The notes beneath the pieces were generated by a model that searched no databases, was not told where the DNA came from, and saw only the letters and a program-made list of their open reading frames with translations. A stretch of DNA of 64,000 bases from Vigna angularis. Taxonomy: Eukaryota > Streptophyta > Magnoliopsida > Fabales > Fabaceae. The number at the start of each line of letters is the position of its first letter. The stretch's first letter is position 1. The position numbers and the translations under genes were made by a program. The stretch is from assembly GCF_016808095.1 (NCBI RefSeq), contig NC_068975.1, positions 29,129,501-29,193,500 of the forward strand. The letters are read 5' to 3'. Positions 1-13,952 of the stretch are shown here, piece after piece.

Positions 1-3000
1 GCTGCTGCCCTTGCTCACTTCCCAAAGAGGAATTCTCCTGTTTGCCAGGACCAGGAGACAAGGGAAGCATTCTTGGATCAGAAGTTCCCACTTCGTGTGG
101 CCTATCCTTTCGATCAGGAAGCTGTTGAACTGACCTATCCCGCCTGTCATAACTCCGGCTCCGGCTCCGGCTGCGGGTACGGCTTCGGCTGTAACTTCGG
201 CCACGAGACCAGCTGCGACTTCTACTTCTACTTCGACTTCTATCCCTGCTCCAACTCCTGCTTCTACTACGACTTCTGCTACTACTACTATAATCCCATG
301 TTCGGACTCTTTCTGGGCTTCGACTATAACTTCTGCCTCTACTTTTGTAAGAAACATCCCTTCTGTTGTCAAATCGGCCACGTCCACGCCCCTGTCCACG
401 GTCATCCATACCACGTTCACCCCTACCCCAACCACCATGACCACCACGAAGACCACTAGATCCCCTACCCCTGTTGCCCCTACCAGGAAAGAAATCACCT
501 CTCCCACCAGCTCCATCCCTCGGGCCACCACGTCCACTAAAACCACCACCACCACGTCCACCAAATCCTCCATCCCTCAGGCCTCCACCTCGACCACCAA
601 AGCCACCATCCCTCATGCCACTGCCACGCCCCCCAAAACCACCATCCCTCATGCCACCCCCACGACCACCAAAGCCACCATCCCTCATTCCACCACGACC
701 ACCAAAGCCACCATCTCTCATACTACCACGACCACCAGTCTCCCAACGCCCACCACCAGAATCAAACCTACTCATCCCACCCCGTTCCTTTCCAAAGTTT
801 GATGGCCCACGCAAAGCCATCTGTCTTAACTCTGGAAGCACATGCTGATTAGCACCCTCCAAAACTTTGATTAAATCACCAGCGTGTTTCCAGTCCTGCT
901 CAGAAAAAAAGGTATATGACACTCCAGTAGCACCTGCTCTTCCAGTTCTTCCTATACGGTGCACATAGTCCTCAATTCCAGTGGGGAAATCATAATTTAT
1001 TACCACCCTGTAACATAAATTCACAAGTTCAACTACAGTGAAGCATCAAAAAACTCCTAAACAAAGCTAAGGCCTCAATGAGATAAACAAAAGGTTCATC
1101 ATTATCCAGCACATGCAAAAGTAACATAAAGACTCCATAATATGACCCATTCATTTATATTGTTTACCACAAAGAAGCTAACCTTATATCCTTAATATCA
1201 AGCCCACGAGCTGCAACATCAGTGGCAACCAGAATTGGTGACTTCCCAGTCCGGAACTGACTTAAAACCCAGTCTCTCTCACCTTGAGACTTATCTCCAT
1301 GAATTGCAGCAGCCCCAAAAGTGCGGCCAATATTACGAGCTAGCTGATCACATAACCTCTTCGTGGAGCAAAATATTATGACCTTCGAACCTCGTTCTTG
1401 GGATCTGAGGATCTGTTCCAAACGCCTCTGCTTCTCCATTTGTGGGACAACTTCAACATACTGCATGTATACAAATTACATAGGGAAGGGAAAAAAGAGT
1501 ATAAGTCTCCAAGAAACTAAAACAAAATATTGTTTCATTTGGAACATATTAAAGTAAATCTATTCATAGAAATTAATGATGGATATGAGATAAAAGTCAG
1601 TATACGAGATAACAGCATAATGACATCGAATACAAAACAGACCTAAATAAGCACAATAGACAATGCCATATGGCACAATAGAAAACAAACTCATTCTAAA
1701 AAAAATGTATTTCAGAAAAAAAAAGCCATTCACACAAATTTAACACAATTAAAAGGCAGTGTTTTAATTTCTGGAAAGATAATGTTTGCAACACCCTTTC
1801 TATAAGTGAACCATTCCCAAAACTTACAACGTGCACTCACTACACATGACAACATTTCCCCCTCCAAAAACTGATAAAAGTTAAGGCTTCCTAAGAAAGG
1901 GAAATGCAAAACATTGATATCTTAAAAATCCCAGGGCACAAGGTTCCAATAGTTGTGGGACAGGTCTCGGGACAGGTCTCAGTCCGTTTAGAAAATTAAA
2001 AAAAAAAAATTGCAGAATAGTTTAGAGGACAATGAAACCACTAGTACATTACTATGTTAAGGAAGATACTCATAGCCACATGAAGGTCAACATGACGCAA
2101 TGACCATAGAGAAGATGCTTTTAGGTCATGTGTTAAACTGTTACATCAGTTAAAAAGGTTATATTAACCAACATTTCAAAAGTGTCATATAGAATTATAA
2201 CTTCTTGAAAAGGTATTTTGACAGCATTCTCATTTAAGAAACTTCAAATACCACAAAGAATAAAACAACAATAATCATATATGAGTTTGTAGAGTTAAAA
2301 TGGTATGTCAATGCTTGTATTTAGAATGTGTTCTTGTTATATTGTAGATATCCATCCTCAGTCACTTCCCACAAGTATACCGGTAGACGTGGTGATTAGA
2401 TAAACCCTTTATAAGTGACAACGACTCCGAGAATCAAACCTTCCGCTTTATTGGTAAAGTTTGTCGCCATTCACTTCCACAATCGGATATTTAGATATAG
2501 AATATAATAATACAAAGAGTATAAATAGTAGGGAGAAGCCAATATCCAAACAAGGAAAATAAATTTATTGAAATTTGGAGGTTTAACACGTCATCCTTAA
2601 ATTCGGAAGTAGAACTTTGGATATAGAATAAAACAGAAAGAAAAAAATGAAAGGAAGAAGCAAATATTTTTAACAGTCACACCAAAATTGAACATGAAAT
2701 TCACCAAAACTGAGCATACAGACACAAGATAAAACTAAAATTACCATGAACTTGGTTTTTTGAATAAATAGCCACAATTAAATACCTGTGTGATGGCTTT
2801 ATTTGCAGCAAGCTCATCTGCACTTCCAATGTTAACCTGGACAGGATTCACAAGAAGTTCACTAGCAATTTTTCTTACTTCTTTTGGCCAGGTTGCTGTG
2901 TACATGAGAGTTTGTCTGCGTGCAGGAATCTCATCCACAATCTTCCGGATTTGAGGCTCAAAACCCATGTCAAGCATTCTGTCAGCCTCATCAAGCACAA

Positions 3001-6000
3001 GTAGTGAAACTTGCCCAAAGTCAATTTTCTTCATTTCAAGTATATCATTGAGCCGACCAGGTGTGGCAACAACAATGTCTGCTCCCCGATCTAACTCCTT
3101 TAGTTGAAGGGCTTTAGGTGCTCCACCATACAAGCACTGCAAAGGTAAATAAAACAGATAAACCAAAAGATAAAGACAAACTTTAATAGGCTAAAACTCA
3201 ACAAAAAGGAAAAGATAGAAGGTCTAGGACAAACCGTGCAAGAGACTCGTGATGATCGACCAAACTTGATAACCTCATTATGGATCTGTGTTGCAAGTTC
3301 CCGTGTTGGAGCCAAAACCAAGACAGTGGGGCCATTCAGAGAATTATTGTGTCGCTGTCTAAGAAGAATGAAGGCAGGAATTAAGTAACCCAATGTTTTC
3401 CCAGAGCCAGTTTTGGCAATTGCTACTATGTCTCTACCCTGTAGTGCAACAGGCCATGTTTGAGCCTGTATTGGTGTTGGATTTGAGAAGCCAGCAGAAT
3501 ATATCTGAAATGACAGTATATGACTAGATATCAGACCTATGAATGGTGCACAAATCCAATGCCTTTTGATTTGCAAAACACAAAATTGCATTCAACTTAT
3601 ATAATTTAGCAAACAAAAACAAGGACCTATAGGTTATGGTTGCTTACTGAAGCAACTTGAGGCAAATAAAAAAGGCAAAAAAGACATAAGAGGCGGAGCC
3701 AATAAGCAACAAATCCCAGGTCACAGAAATTTGAAGAATGGAGGGCCATCCACCCTTAGAAGATGCCCAAGAAAGGCTCCAACCATCCATTATGCAGGCT
3801 CCAAAAATCAGGATAGTAGTTGCACGTGTAATTGTGCCAATAGCAGATTAGCAGTGCAGCGTACGACATATGCTCCTGCTCTGGAGCAGATATCGCACCT
3901 GCGACAAGCGAAAATAGACAAGTTTAAAAGTAAATTTTAAGTTAAAAAAAATGGGGGAATAGGAGTAAAACCATTTCTTTCCTAGGACGCACCAATGCAT
4001 ACAACACCATATAATAGGAGAACAATAAACTTACCTCTCTCAATACCTCTGGAGGGAATCCAGTAGCATCAAATGTCATGAAAGGAGGGGGAATGTCACC
4101 ACCCTGTCAAGTGAGACATAGTGATGTAAGAGAAATATAATTATGCACAAAAATATAAATTTAAAATAAAATAAATCATTCTACACGAAAGTAAAAACAA
4201 TGGAACCAAAACCATGGCACTTATCCGTAACAATCTCCGCTAAGAAGATCATATCATCTCATATTGTATATAGTATATAAGAATAAAGATATGCTTTGGT
4301 TTCACTTCTGAGTTTGAAACGTCTTAATTGCTTGTAACATACAGCAAAATTAAATTATAATATCAAATATGCCTAGGGTAGTGTAAAAGCATGGCCTAGA
4401 TGCTATTTGTACTAAGATATACTGACCGTTGCTGTAACTTCATGTTGCTGGCAGTAAATTTCAGCCGGTGAAAGATCACTTGCATCAGAAGATCCCATGT
4501 AAGAAGGTCTCATTAAAGCGTTATTAGAAAGAGGTGAAGGTCCTCCCATTGGAGGAACAAACATGCTAGGCATAGCATTCCCAGCAATACCACTTCCATT
4601 CCCACTTGGCATTACGTTTTGAAAAGGAGTATTGCCGATCCTCATATCCTGCATAGATGTTTCACAGAATCATAAAATGAAAATATTGAATTACGACAAA
4701 GAACAGGAATTGATGACTTATCAACTTAAAAATTAAAGGATTAAAATTTGACAAAGATAACTGAAGCTTTCACAAACGTATTATCAAAACGTGTTGAAGT
4801 AGTCAAAGATGAAAGGCGCCTCTAAAAACAATGCCATCAGGCACACAGCAAAAGGAAAAGCTGTATCAACATTATAAAAAGAGTAAATATTTAACTACTT
4901 TTCAATAATATAGCACATTATACATATTTTAGAGAAGTTCAACATGCAAAAATCTTAAGTCTCTTGCTGCTAAGAAACTCAAGAACTGGAGGTTATTTTA
5001 GGCATGCTGATTAATGCTAGAAAGTTGGATGCTAGGATTTTAGAGTTTTTTTGAGGAATTAATGAGGATTGTCTTAACTGATCTAGAAAGATGCACCAAG
5101 GGTGTAATGTTTGGATTGACACAAAATATTATTTAAGAGAAAATGGAAGGAGGGAAGTTGGTTGGATTGAAAATGAGGACTGCACCTTTTTTATTGTTTG
5201 ACTAGCCATCTACTTATCCACCTACCATTACATTAAAGAGTATAAAAGTCATTTGACATAGACCTTTTATGCTAATGCTTTTCTATATTCAGAGGGGAAA
5301 ATGAATTGCAGCCAAGTACATCACTAATTGCAGCCATTTCATTAAGAAAAATTATTTTGTGGAGGGAAATGAGAATGTGATGGAGGTTTTCGTATATTAA
5401 TCAGCACTTTAAACATAGCATCGAAACAACTTTATAATATCACTAGCAATCAAATGCCATTGCAAATAATCCAATAATAGTAGTTGAAGATTGAAAAATG
5501 AAGCAATGGTTTAAAGTTTGTATTGGGGAAAAAGCTACCTGCTGATTTCTTGGAACTGGTATTTGAGTCATATCTGGTTGCCGACGACCCATTGTGGACA
5601 TATCTTTGTTAGAATTATAGTAATATTCATTTCCTTCTCTGCTACGTAAATTGTCCTCCTGACTCATTTTTTGGCCAGCAGGATGGACATTGGATGGATG
5701 ACCATGCATCATTCCTGGGCTCATCTGCTTATGAAAGTTAGGACCATGTTGGTAATATAAAACAGATCCACCCTGCTGCAACGGCATTGCAGATGGCGAC
5801 TTCTGCACACTGCCTGATAAGGCAGTCCTAAATTGCTGAGGCTGACCAGCATTGACACTTACATTAGGCATTTGATCAAAAGCTGTGTCAGGAGGAAGGT
5901 TCTGATTATTCGGAGCAGGCAAGGTACTCCTCTGCGGATACTGGGATGGTGAAAGTCCAACCTGGCTTCCATTTTTAAACTCCGCTTCCTCTACCTTTGG

Positions 6001-6828
6001 AAATGTTGTTTGTTGATTTTCGAAGGGTTGACCATGCATGTTATGCTGAACCTGTTGGGGGTTAGGTTGCCCAGGTGAGACAGTGTTTGGCTGAATGTGT
6101 TGAGAGTTTGGTTGCCTGGGTGTAATGATGTTTTGCTGATATGACATATAGTGCATGTTTTGGGTAGGAAACTGATGTACTTGTGGAGGTGCAATATGTG
6201 AGCCATGATCCTGAGGTATTCCTTGCCCAAAATGCTGGGAATGGATTGCATGTGGCGGTATCTGATGTTGAATTTGCTGTCCTTGAGGCTGCTGCATCAT
6301 TTGCTGCCCCTGGGGCTGCATCATTTGCTGCCCCTGGGGCTGCATCATTTGCTGTCTGGCTTGATGTAACCCTGGCTGCGGCACTGACTGTGTCATCAGT
6401 GAGTTCTGCTGCGGCGCAGACTGAGCACCCTGAGAGGGGTTCTGCTGAGTGGTTTGCCCCATATGGGGACTCTGCTGCTGTTGCTGAGGTAGCATAGATT
6501 GCCCGTGCTGTTGGGCAAGGTGACCTACCTGCTGTTGCGAGGGTTGCCCTTGCATTAACTGCTGTCCATGCTGCGGCCCCATCCCACCAACCTGCATTGT
6601 GTGAGTCACAGGTATTGGTGCCAAGTTCGGTGCAGAAGCCACAGGTGCAGGCAAGGGTGGTGTTACGGGGGCAGGTTTTTCATATTGGGTAACATTAGTT
6701 TCGGGATTCCAATAATACAACAAACCAGTGCTGCCATCAATCAATCCCTTCCAAGGTTGTGGAAGAGTAGGGTCATCGGGTGCATATCTAGGGCCAAGCC
6801 CCGCAGGAGCTGACTCCGCGGTTGCCAT
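1..6828 (-). CDS. RH40: DEAD-box ATP-dependent RNA helicase, RH40 type (3' end cut by window edge)
   Basis: Nuclear-type DEAD-box RNA helicase, predicted to unwind or remodel RNA-protein complexes using ATP. Coding exons on the minus strand are 6828-5539, 4648-4427, 4103-4035, 3504-3235, 3136-2786, 1460-1193 and 1007 to beyond base 1; all junctions are GT-AG and keep frame. The start ATG at 6828 begins MATAESAP and follows a leader-intron acceptor. Order in the protein: WW domain near residues 15-50 (second conserved Trp is Tyr, VTQYEKP); a long Gln/Met/Pro-rich arm with three [12 protein letters not shown] repeats; then the core with AKTGSGKT (about 557), PTREL, TPGR, LDEAD (about 667), YTATWP in place of [14 protein letters not shown] and [10 protein letters not shown]. 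The last exon adds five or more [13 protein letters not shown] repeats and an Arg/Ser-rich tail, still open at base 1. At more than 1150 residues, with this layout, it resembles Arabidopsis RH40 more than the shorter RH14 or RH46. The family call is firm; the exact orthologue is inferred. Confidence 0.93.
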
Positions 6829-7260
6829 AACAAATTTGTATGTATATTTCTGCAATCAATAACTAAGCAATACATTCAAATCTTATACAAATATAAGACC
6901 TAAGGAACTGATTTATAATTTAACCCATCAAAATCTGACTGCTCGTGATCCAAAATTATGAATTCTTTAAAAGAGGTAAACAGATAAAAAAAAAATAAAA
7001 GAAAAACCCTAGAAAACAAGATTATGATATTGCAAGAAGAGTGCAGAGCGAAACATACCTTAGGTTATATGAGTGAGAATTTGTGAGGGTGTGTTTCTAA
7101 TTGTGATTTGGCATGTTGGTGTTGTGTGTATGAGACGAAGAAAAAATTGCGCAAAAACAAGAGGCAAAAACAGAGGCAGCTTTGGTTTGTTGAATGCAAT
7201 GGGTTAGGGTTGTAGAGACCGAAGATGTAAATATGTAGATGCAGTGTGCAATTTAAGCTC
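6829..7260 (-). promoter_or_regulatory. 5' leader exon and leader intron of the RH40-like gene
   Basis: An acceptor (TTGATTGCAG on the minus strand, exon base 6849) lies 21 bases before the start codon. A good donor, AAG followed by GTATGT, lies at 7059/7058. This implies an untranslated first exon upstream of 7059 and a leader intron of about 209 bp. The transcription start is not identifiable by eye; the exon probably begins somewhere in 7150-7260. Confidence 0.55.
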
Positions 7261-8007
7261 AAATACAGGGGACCATGTGATGGAAAGTAACCCTTATCAA
7301 CGGTTCTTATTGTCCAGTATTTCTTTGGGTCCACTGAATATTATTTTAACTATTGTACACAACCTATCAGAGATTAAAATTGTGATGATTATAGGGTTCT
7401 AAATATAAAAATATATTAATAATTTCATATAAATATTTTATTATATAAAATTTAATAATAATTTTTTGATTATTTACAGTGGATTCATCTTACATAATTT
7501 TATTCTAATTTTACTTTTTTTAATATTTTTTTAAAATTCAAATAATTAATCATATAAAATAAAAAATTATCATTTTGTTATTATTTTTAAGATTTAGATA
7601 ATAACTTACAATAAAAAACCATTCACGTAATAAAGTATATAAAATTATTTGTTTTTATAATTGTTTTAATCTATTTTATAGTTTATTAATATGTTTTAAT
7701 TTAATAATTAAAAATTATTTTATAGCTTAATAAAAAATTTAATATAGTATAAAAAATTAGACACATAGGTGTCTATATGTTTTCAGTTGTTTATATTGTT
7801 AATTTATGTCTATGATAAATCTATATCTATTATTAATTAACTAGTAAAACTATGTCCGTGCATATGTATTAACTTTTAATGATAATCAAAAAAATTATTA
7901 TAATTATAAAATTAAATATGAATAAACTTTATACATTTATTATAAATAGTTCATATTTATTGTATAGATAATTTTATAATTAAAAAATTGTTAAATTTAA
8001 AATAGGT

Positions 8008-8009
<2 letters not shown>

Positions 8010-8068
<59 letters not shown>
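8010..8068. repeat. (TA)n microsatellite
   Basis: About 59 bases of uninterrupted AT dinucleotide repeat. Confidence 0.95.
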
Positions 8069-8071
<3 letters not shown>

Positions 8072-8412
8072 AAATATAAACTTAGATCTCGTGTACATAA
8101 TTGTTGTTGAGATTTTATGAAAATATGTATTTTTTTTAGTGATATTTAAAAGAGCACTCTCTACCAATTAAAGATATTTTATAAAATAGAAATAAAGAAT
8201 TACATTATTATAATATTTACATATAAAATCTTTGTGTTTTTTTATCAAATTAATTAATTAAATATAATAGAAATTAAAAAGATGTAAATAGAGTTTTGCA
8301 TTCTGTTTTTAATATTTTTTTCTCTTTCCAACACTTTACCTTTTTTTTTTTGTCTAAAACTTGCTTTGTATTTTTGTGAAATTATTTTCTCTCAAATAAT
8401 TATTTTAATAAT

Positions 8413-9290
8413 TGTGACATCCCAAAAATACAGTGTAAAACCGTATAATAGAATGATCACATATAATAATATTACAGCTCAGTTCTTACAAAAGATAGGA
8501 CGTACGGTTAAGGTTAAACGACCTTACAAAAATAGCAGGGAATTAACACTGTACAAATGGCTACAAAAATAGCAGGGAATTAAAACTTGTTGTTTTGTTT
8601 CTTGCTAGGCGAGCAGGGTTGTTATATGAGCGAGTGAGTATGTGTTTTAAAAGTTATAATGGTTTATTGCATTATTTATGGTAAGGTTTGAAACATGTGT
8701 GTGAATGGAATGAGGTGTGTAAGAATTATAAGGAAGATTCTTAATGGTTATATCAAAGTGTTGTTAGTAACTGAGAGTTCAATCTTAAAGATTATTCTAA
8801 AACTCTAATGATTATTCATTCTCAAACAGAGAGGTTTGATACATGTGGTGAGAGTAGCACGAGGTCTTAGTCTAGGTACTTCCAGTATGACTTGAGACAC
8901 GGTACAGACTAACATTGTGAGTGTGGTAGGATGAAACCCATTGACAATAGTTTTGCAAAGCAATAGAGGCCACCACAAGTGCACAACCCGCCACAATTCG
9001 ACATTCATACTAAATTCGGATAGTGTAGTCTAGGTTTTGATATGTTTAAAATGTTTGAATTGTTTTATGTGAAATATGATTCATGTGTGAAAAGCTTAAG
9101 TATATTATGAATTATTTTGTATCACTGACTTATCCTTTTGTTTGTGTCTTGTTGGTATTTTTGGTTGTGCATTGTTGTTTTGTCTATAATCATCTAATGA
9201 ATGTGAGCAAAGGGTGATGAAGTGATCGTATAGCAAACTTTGGATGAAGAAACAACACATATTTAGTTTTTTCCATATTAGTTAAATGTA
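8413..9290. mobile_element. Rearranged LTR-derived remnant
   Basis: Starts with TGTGACATCCC, the inverse of the LTR terminus seen at 45385 and 48709. From about 8820 it runs in the opposite sense: a GAGGTTTGATACATGTGGTG stretch and the following CCACCACAAGTGCACAACCC closely parallel 48100-48250 of the LTR-like palindrome arm. A direct repeat of CTACAAAAATAGCAGGGAAT lies near 8526 and 8562. The two orientations suggest a partial foldback or a deleted inverted pair of the same LTR family. There is no coding content and the boundaries are approximate. Confidence 0.5.
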
Positions 9291-9981
9291 TATAGTTTTG
9301 TTCTAGTTGACTGGTACATAAAGTTAAATTTATAGTTATCTTGTATAACTATAATGAAACTTTTATTGTTTGTGATATTAATTATCATATTTTATTAATT
9401 ATGTAATAACTCTTTTATAATTTAATAATATATTTCGAATGTTACAAAATTAATTTTCTATATTTTATTGATATAAATTTATCTTATACTTTTTTTATCA
9501 CCCTTATCAATAAAAAAATCTACAATCTTCTGTTTTTTCTCATTTCTATTTTATTATTCAATATTTTTTTCTTAATCTAAATACATGTATTTTTATTTCT
9601 CTTTGTCCTTAGTTATACTCTTTTATATATAAAAAAAACTAATACAGTTTACAAATAAATCCTTATTAAATATCACTCTTTTTTTCTCAATCTCGCTTAT
9701 ATTACATGCTATCAAATTTAAACTATAAAAAAAATAGATTTTATTGGCTAAAACTTACATTTAAGTGTCAAACATCAAACAAAACATGGTATAAAACTGT
9801 CTACAATTTTCAATACATAATTCATCATTTTTTCTTATTTATTTGATTTGGTTTCATAAGAAGTAAATAGCGAAAATAGGCTAAACTTTTCAATATTTTT
9901 TTTATAATAAAATATTGGTTGATAAATATACATATATAAAATAGACTATACAAAATAGTTATAACATCCAATTATAGATGA

Positions 9982-9983
<2 letters not shown>

Positions 9984-10034
<51 letters not shown>
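9984..10034. repeat. (TA)n microsatellite
   Basis: About 51 bases of AT dinucleotide repeat inside the intergenic spacer. Confidence 0.95.
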
Positions 10035-10036
<2 letters not shown>

Positions 10037-11572
10037 TTTTTACATTATATAAAAGATATAAGTTAGTTTGATTTACTTATTTATATTTATAATAATATGA
10101 TTAAAAATAATTTAAATGTATTATAAAAGTATCACAAAACAATGTTCTTTTTTTAATTCAACCATGTTCTCTTTTTGAGTGGTGGTTTTAAAGGAGATAA
10201 TTTTAAATCAAGCTAGTTAAGTGAGTTATTTTGGTTTATATTGAACTGATGGGTTTTGACAAAATCCCATGATTCACATATTTGGGTTCAACCAAGCATT
10301 ATTATTATTTTTGTTTATTTTTAAAAACAACAATGTTTATTTTTTCTGAATACACTGTTTACTTGCTTAACTGATATTTTAATAACAGATACTTTATTAT
10401 TATAGTACATTTTTTATCCAAATTTATTTATTATTTAGAAGAATATTATATTGAGTTAACCTGTTTAATTAACATCTACTAATTTAACTATTCATTCACT
10501 TCTCTAATATGATCTCACAATCAATTTCCAATCAATTACTCACTTCTATAATTTATTTAACATTTTATAATAATGTGATAATGCATAAAGCAGTGTAAAG
10601 TGATTTTTTATTAATGATTTTTTGTGGAGTCTTACAACAAGTATGTGTGTGTGTTTTTTATGAAGTATTTATATTTATAAATTTTCATATTTTTCACGAA
10701 AAATTATTGTGATGATAAAGTTAAGGATTAAATATATATTTTTGTCTTTTAATAAAAATAAAAATTATTTTTTTAATTTTTAATCTAATTTAATTATTTT
10801 AACTAAATTTTATTAAAATTTATTTAAAATATTAAATAAATATATTAAAATTTAATTAAAAGGACTAAATTTATATTAAAATAATAAATTATATTAGTTC
10901 AAAGTTTTGAAAAGATAATTCTAATTTTCATTAAAAATTTAAGAAATAAAAATATATTTAACTTTAAAATTAATTAATTTAACTTTGATTTATAAAAAAT
11001 AACATAAATAATTTAATTGTTTATTTTTATGTATTTATTAAGATTTTTATAGTATTTTAGACGTTATAATCACGTGTAATATAATCTTATTTATTTATTT
11101 TTAATATTTTTTATTGTATTTTGTATTTTTTAAAAATATAAAGTCATTTCCTTATTATACATAAATGTGCTCTCTAAATTCCCAGAATTATTATTTTTAA
11201 ATTACAACTGTTTTCATTTCTATTTTTTAAAAAAATAGTCTATCTTGAAATTTGAAGAACTAAACACTTAATTAAATCAATATCAGACAAATTAATCATA
11301 TTTTTTAACACAACATAAAATAAACTAAAAAAAATAAAAAACAATCAAGTCCTCCAAAGGACACCACTGGAACTTTCTCCTGAAGCGGTTGTCTTCTTCT
11401 TCTTTCCATTACCAACTTTCATTCAGCAAATATTCGGGAAACCAGACACGCTCAAGCCAAAATCATTTGTTATACACAACTCAAAAAAACACAGACACTG
11501 TTCTTATACTCATCACATAAACTTCCAAAGCAAAAGCCAAAGAGTGAAAAGAGTTAGTTTAATTAGTTGTTT

Positions 11573-13952
11573 ATGAGCATGGAAGCTGAAGCTACTACCA
11601 CTTCACAGTTGCCACTAGCCGACACAGACATCAACTGGGACAGGTTTGACTTCTTATACATTTACGCTTCAATGTTCGAACCATTCACTTCATCATCAAC
11701 CGAGGTTTTTGTTGTGTCTGTGAATTCTATATAAGGTTGGACAAAACCAAGTTCCACGTCATCGGTGCCGTTCTCTTCACGGCTCAATCAGGCCTGCTTC
11801 ATCCAACGGCGGTGGTGAAGACACGAATGCAAGTGGCGGGGTCGGAGTCCTGGCACCTGCGAGGAGGAACGTCGGTGCTGGCCCAAATTCTGAGGAGCGA
11901 TGGCGTTTCGGGAATCTTCAGAGGCTTCGGCACTTCCGCCATTGGTTCAATCCCCGGTAGGGTTCTGGCGCTCACCTCTCTCGAGGTCTCCAAAGACATT
12001 ATCCTGAAACACACGCAAGCCGCTCGCATTCCAGAAGCTTCTCGTGTTGGCCTCGCTAACGCATTCGCTGGCATGATCTCTAACTTGGTTTCCTGCGTCT
12101 ACTTCGTGCCCTTGGATGTGGTAGGTCCTTGATAGAGATCTGCATGATGCAAACTTTACTTTGCATTTCAATTTTATAAGATTGAGTTGAAATTAAGCTA
12201 ATGAGAAACTTTTTTTCATGAAATTTTTTGCATTTCAAGAAATTTTGGCTTGAAACAAAGCTCCTACGCTCTGTGCATGATTGTGTTATTTTTTTTTTTG
12301 CTACTATACTTTTTTATGATGTTGTGAATGGTTTTTTGTCTGTTTGTTAGATTTGTCAGAGGTTGATGGTGCAGGGTCTTCCTGGGACAGCGTTCTGTAG
12401 AGGGCCGTTTGATGTTGTTCGGAAAGTTGTGGAGAATGAGGGGTTTCGTGGTCTGTACAGGGGTTTTGGATTAACGGCGATCACGCAGTCCCCTGCTTCT
12501 GCACTTTGGTGGGGTTCATATGCTGCCGCACAACACCTAATTTGGAGGTACATTCCGTGCTCTTTTACAACTATCTTCTTAGGGTGTGTTTGGATTATAG
12601 TATGAAAGCTTCTTCACAAGCTTTACATACCTGAAGCTTGTCTTAATGGGTAAGAATTAGATGCTGCTGGTCCTGGTATCAAATTAGGGTTGAAGTTTCA
12701 TCTTAATAATATGACTAATGAATGCCTGTGTTAAAGTTTTAGTGGTTGATACATGTTACTAAGATTAAACTTCAATTCTGAATATAAAAAAAAAACACTT
12801 AAATAACTCTATCTGAATTTTATCCTATTTTAATGAGCTCAGCAGCCATGCAGAGCAAGTTAAGAGTTAACAAGTGCTTATAGAAGATTCCAGACTGTAG
12901 TTTACTTTTATGGGCTAAAACATGTTCCATTTAAGTCTTTCCAAACGCACCCTAAAGACTCTAAATGATTTTTTTTTTCCTTTTTTAATTTATGAATGGT
13001 TGTTGGCTTTTAGAAGTTTGGGCTACAAAGATGATACGGGTAAAAATCCTTCACATGTGGAAATGGTTACAGTTCAGGCTAGTGCTGGGATGGTGGCTGG
13101 TGCTTGTTCATCTGTTATCACTACTCCCATAGATACTGTGAAAACACGTCTTCAGGTATGTGCAAGAAGGGAGACATTTTTAGGATTTTAAATTGGGATT
13201 GATATATCTTCCAATGAACCAATTAGTGTTTCTTTTATGTTTTGTTTTTTTCCCTTTCTGGTTTTAGACTGTTAATATGGCTATTTTGGATTTGTCAATT
13301 TTTTATTTGCATAAAGGTGATGGACAACTATGGCTCTGAAAGACCATCAGTACTGAAGACAGCAAAGATTCTCCTTAAGGAAGATGGATGGTGGGGATTT
13401 TACAGGGGCTTTGGACCAAGATTTTTGAATATGTCACTTTATGGAACAACCATGATTGTTACTTACGAACTGATAAGTATGTCACCTCTTGCTTATTTGT
13501 TTTGGCACCAATACCTTCTTTTTTAGAATGGTTAAGTGATATGAGGAGCCGCACGTATCTTCATTTGGTATACCATTCAAACAATGTGATTTCAACTTTC
13601 TGTTAGATGTAGAAGTTCTTGACCTTAAGGAAGCATTTAGTTTTAGTTGTTTTTTTTGGAATGTAACATCATCCCTAGCTGTCTTCCTAAAAAAAGAATC
13701 CCCCGGCCCCAATCCCTGTGTTGTACTGAGAATGTTTATTGAATTTGAAATCTGTGACAAAACCTTAGCTGTTATTGGCTCTAACATATGGTATCTTGTC
13801 TGCATGTGCTATTATGAAAAATGTTCTTGTAATTGTCCTAATTCCATATGAACCTCCTCTTTTAGTTAAGTTAAGCCTTCTTTAATTTCTCATTTTAACC
13901 CCTTTTGGCAGAGAGATTATCGGTTCAATCAAGTTTGAGGTCTTTTACGTAG
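11573..13952 (+). CDS. Mitochondrial substrate carrier, SLC25A44-like (331 aa, six exons)
   Basis: Predicted inner-mitochondrial-membrane transporter of the MCF/SLC25 family. Exons 11573-11643, 11736-12120, 12351-12547, 13014-13155, 13317-13476 and 13912-13952 join in frame with GT-AG introns to give 331 residues ending at TAG 13950-13952. The three repeats each carry the family signature P-x-D/A-x-x-K/C-x-R: HPTAVVKTRMQ in repeat 1, VPLDVVCQRLMVQG across the exon 2/3 junction, and TPIDTVKTRLQ in repeat 3. GIFRGFG, GLYRGFG and GFYRGFG motifs follow at matching places. Two in-frame ATGs (11573 and 11579) could start translation; the first is used here. Repeat 1 has Ala where Asp is usual in the PxD motif, a feature I recall for the plant SLC25A44-like subgroup. 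The substrate is unknown from sequence; animal SLC25A44 is linked to branched-chain amino acids, but transfer of that role is only inference. Confidence 0.93.

Larger units (their letters stand above)
7261..11572. other. AT-rich intergenic region with no gene seen
   Basis: A 4.3-kb spacer between the divergently transcribed RH40-like and carrier genes. It is extremely AT-rich with two long (TA)n tracts and one LTR-derived remnant (listed separately). No open frame of convincing length or composition was found on either strand. The last 200 bases before 11573 lose the AT bias and should include the carrier promoter and leader. Confidence 0.7.

Noticed and set aside
73..848. Plus-strand open frames rich in Tyr/Cys, Thr/Pro and Pro/Lys
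   Set aside because: They are the reverse complement of the helicase RGG/RS exon. The minus-strand reading has helicase motif VI and consistent splice sites, while these frames have only low-complexity content.
6183..6813. Plus-strand frames over the helicase N-terminal exon
   Set aside because: Antisense shadows of the Gln-rich arm and WW domain; no motif of their own.
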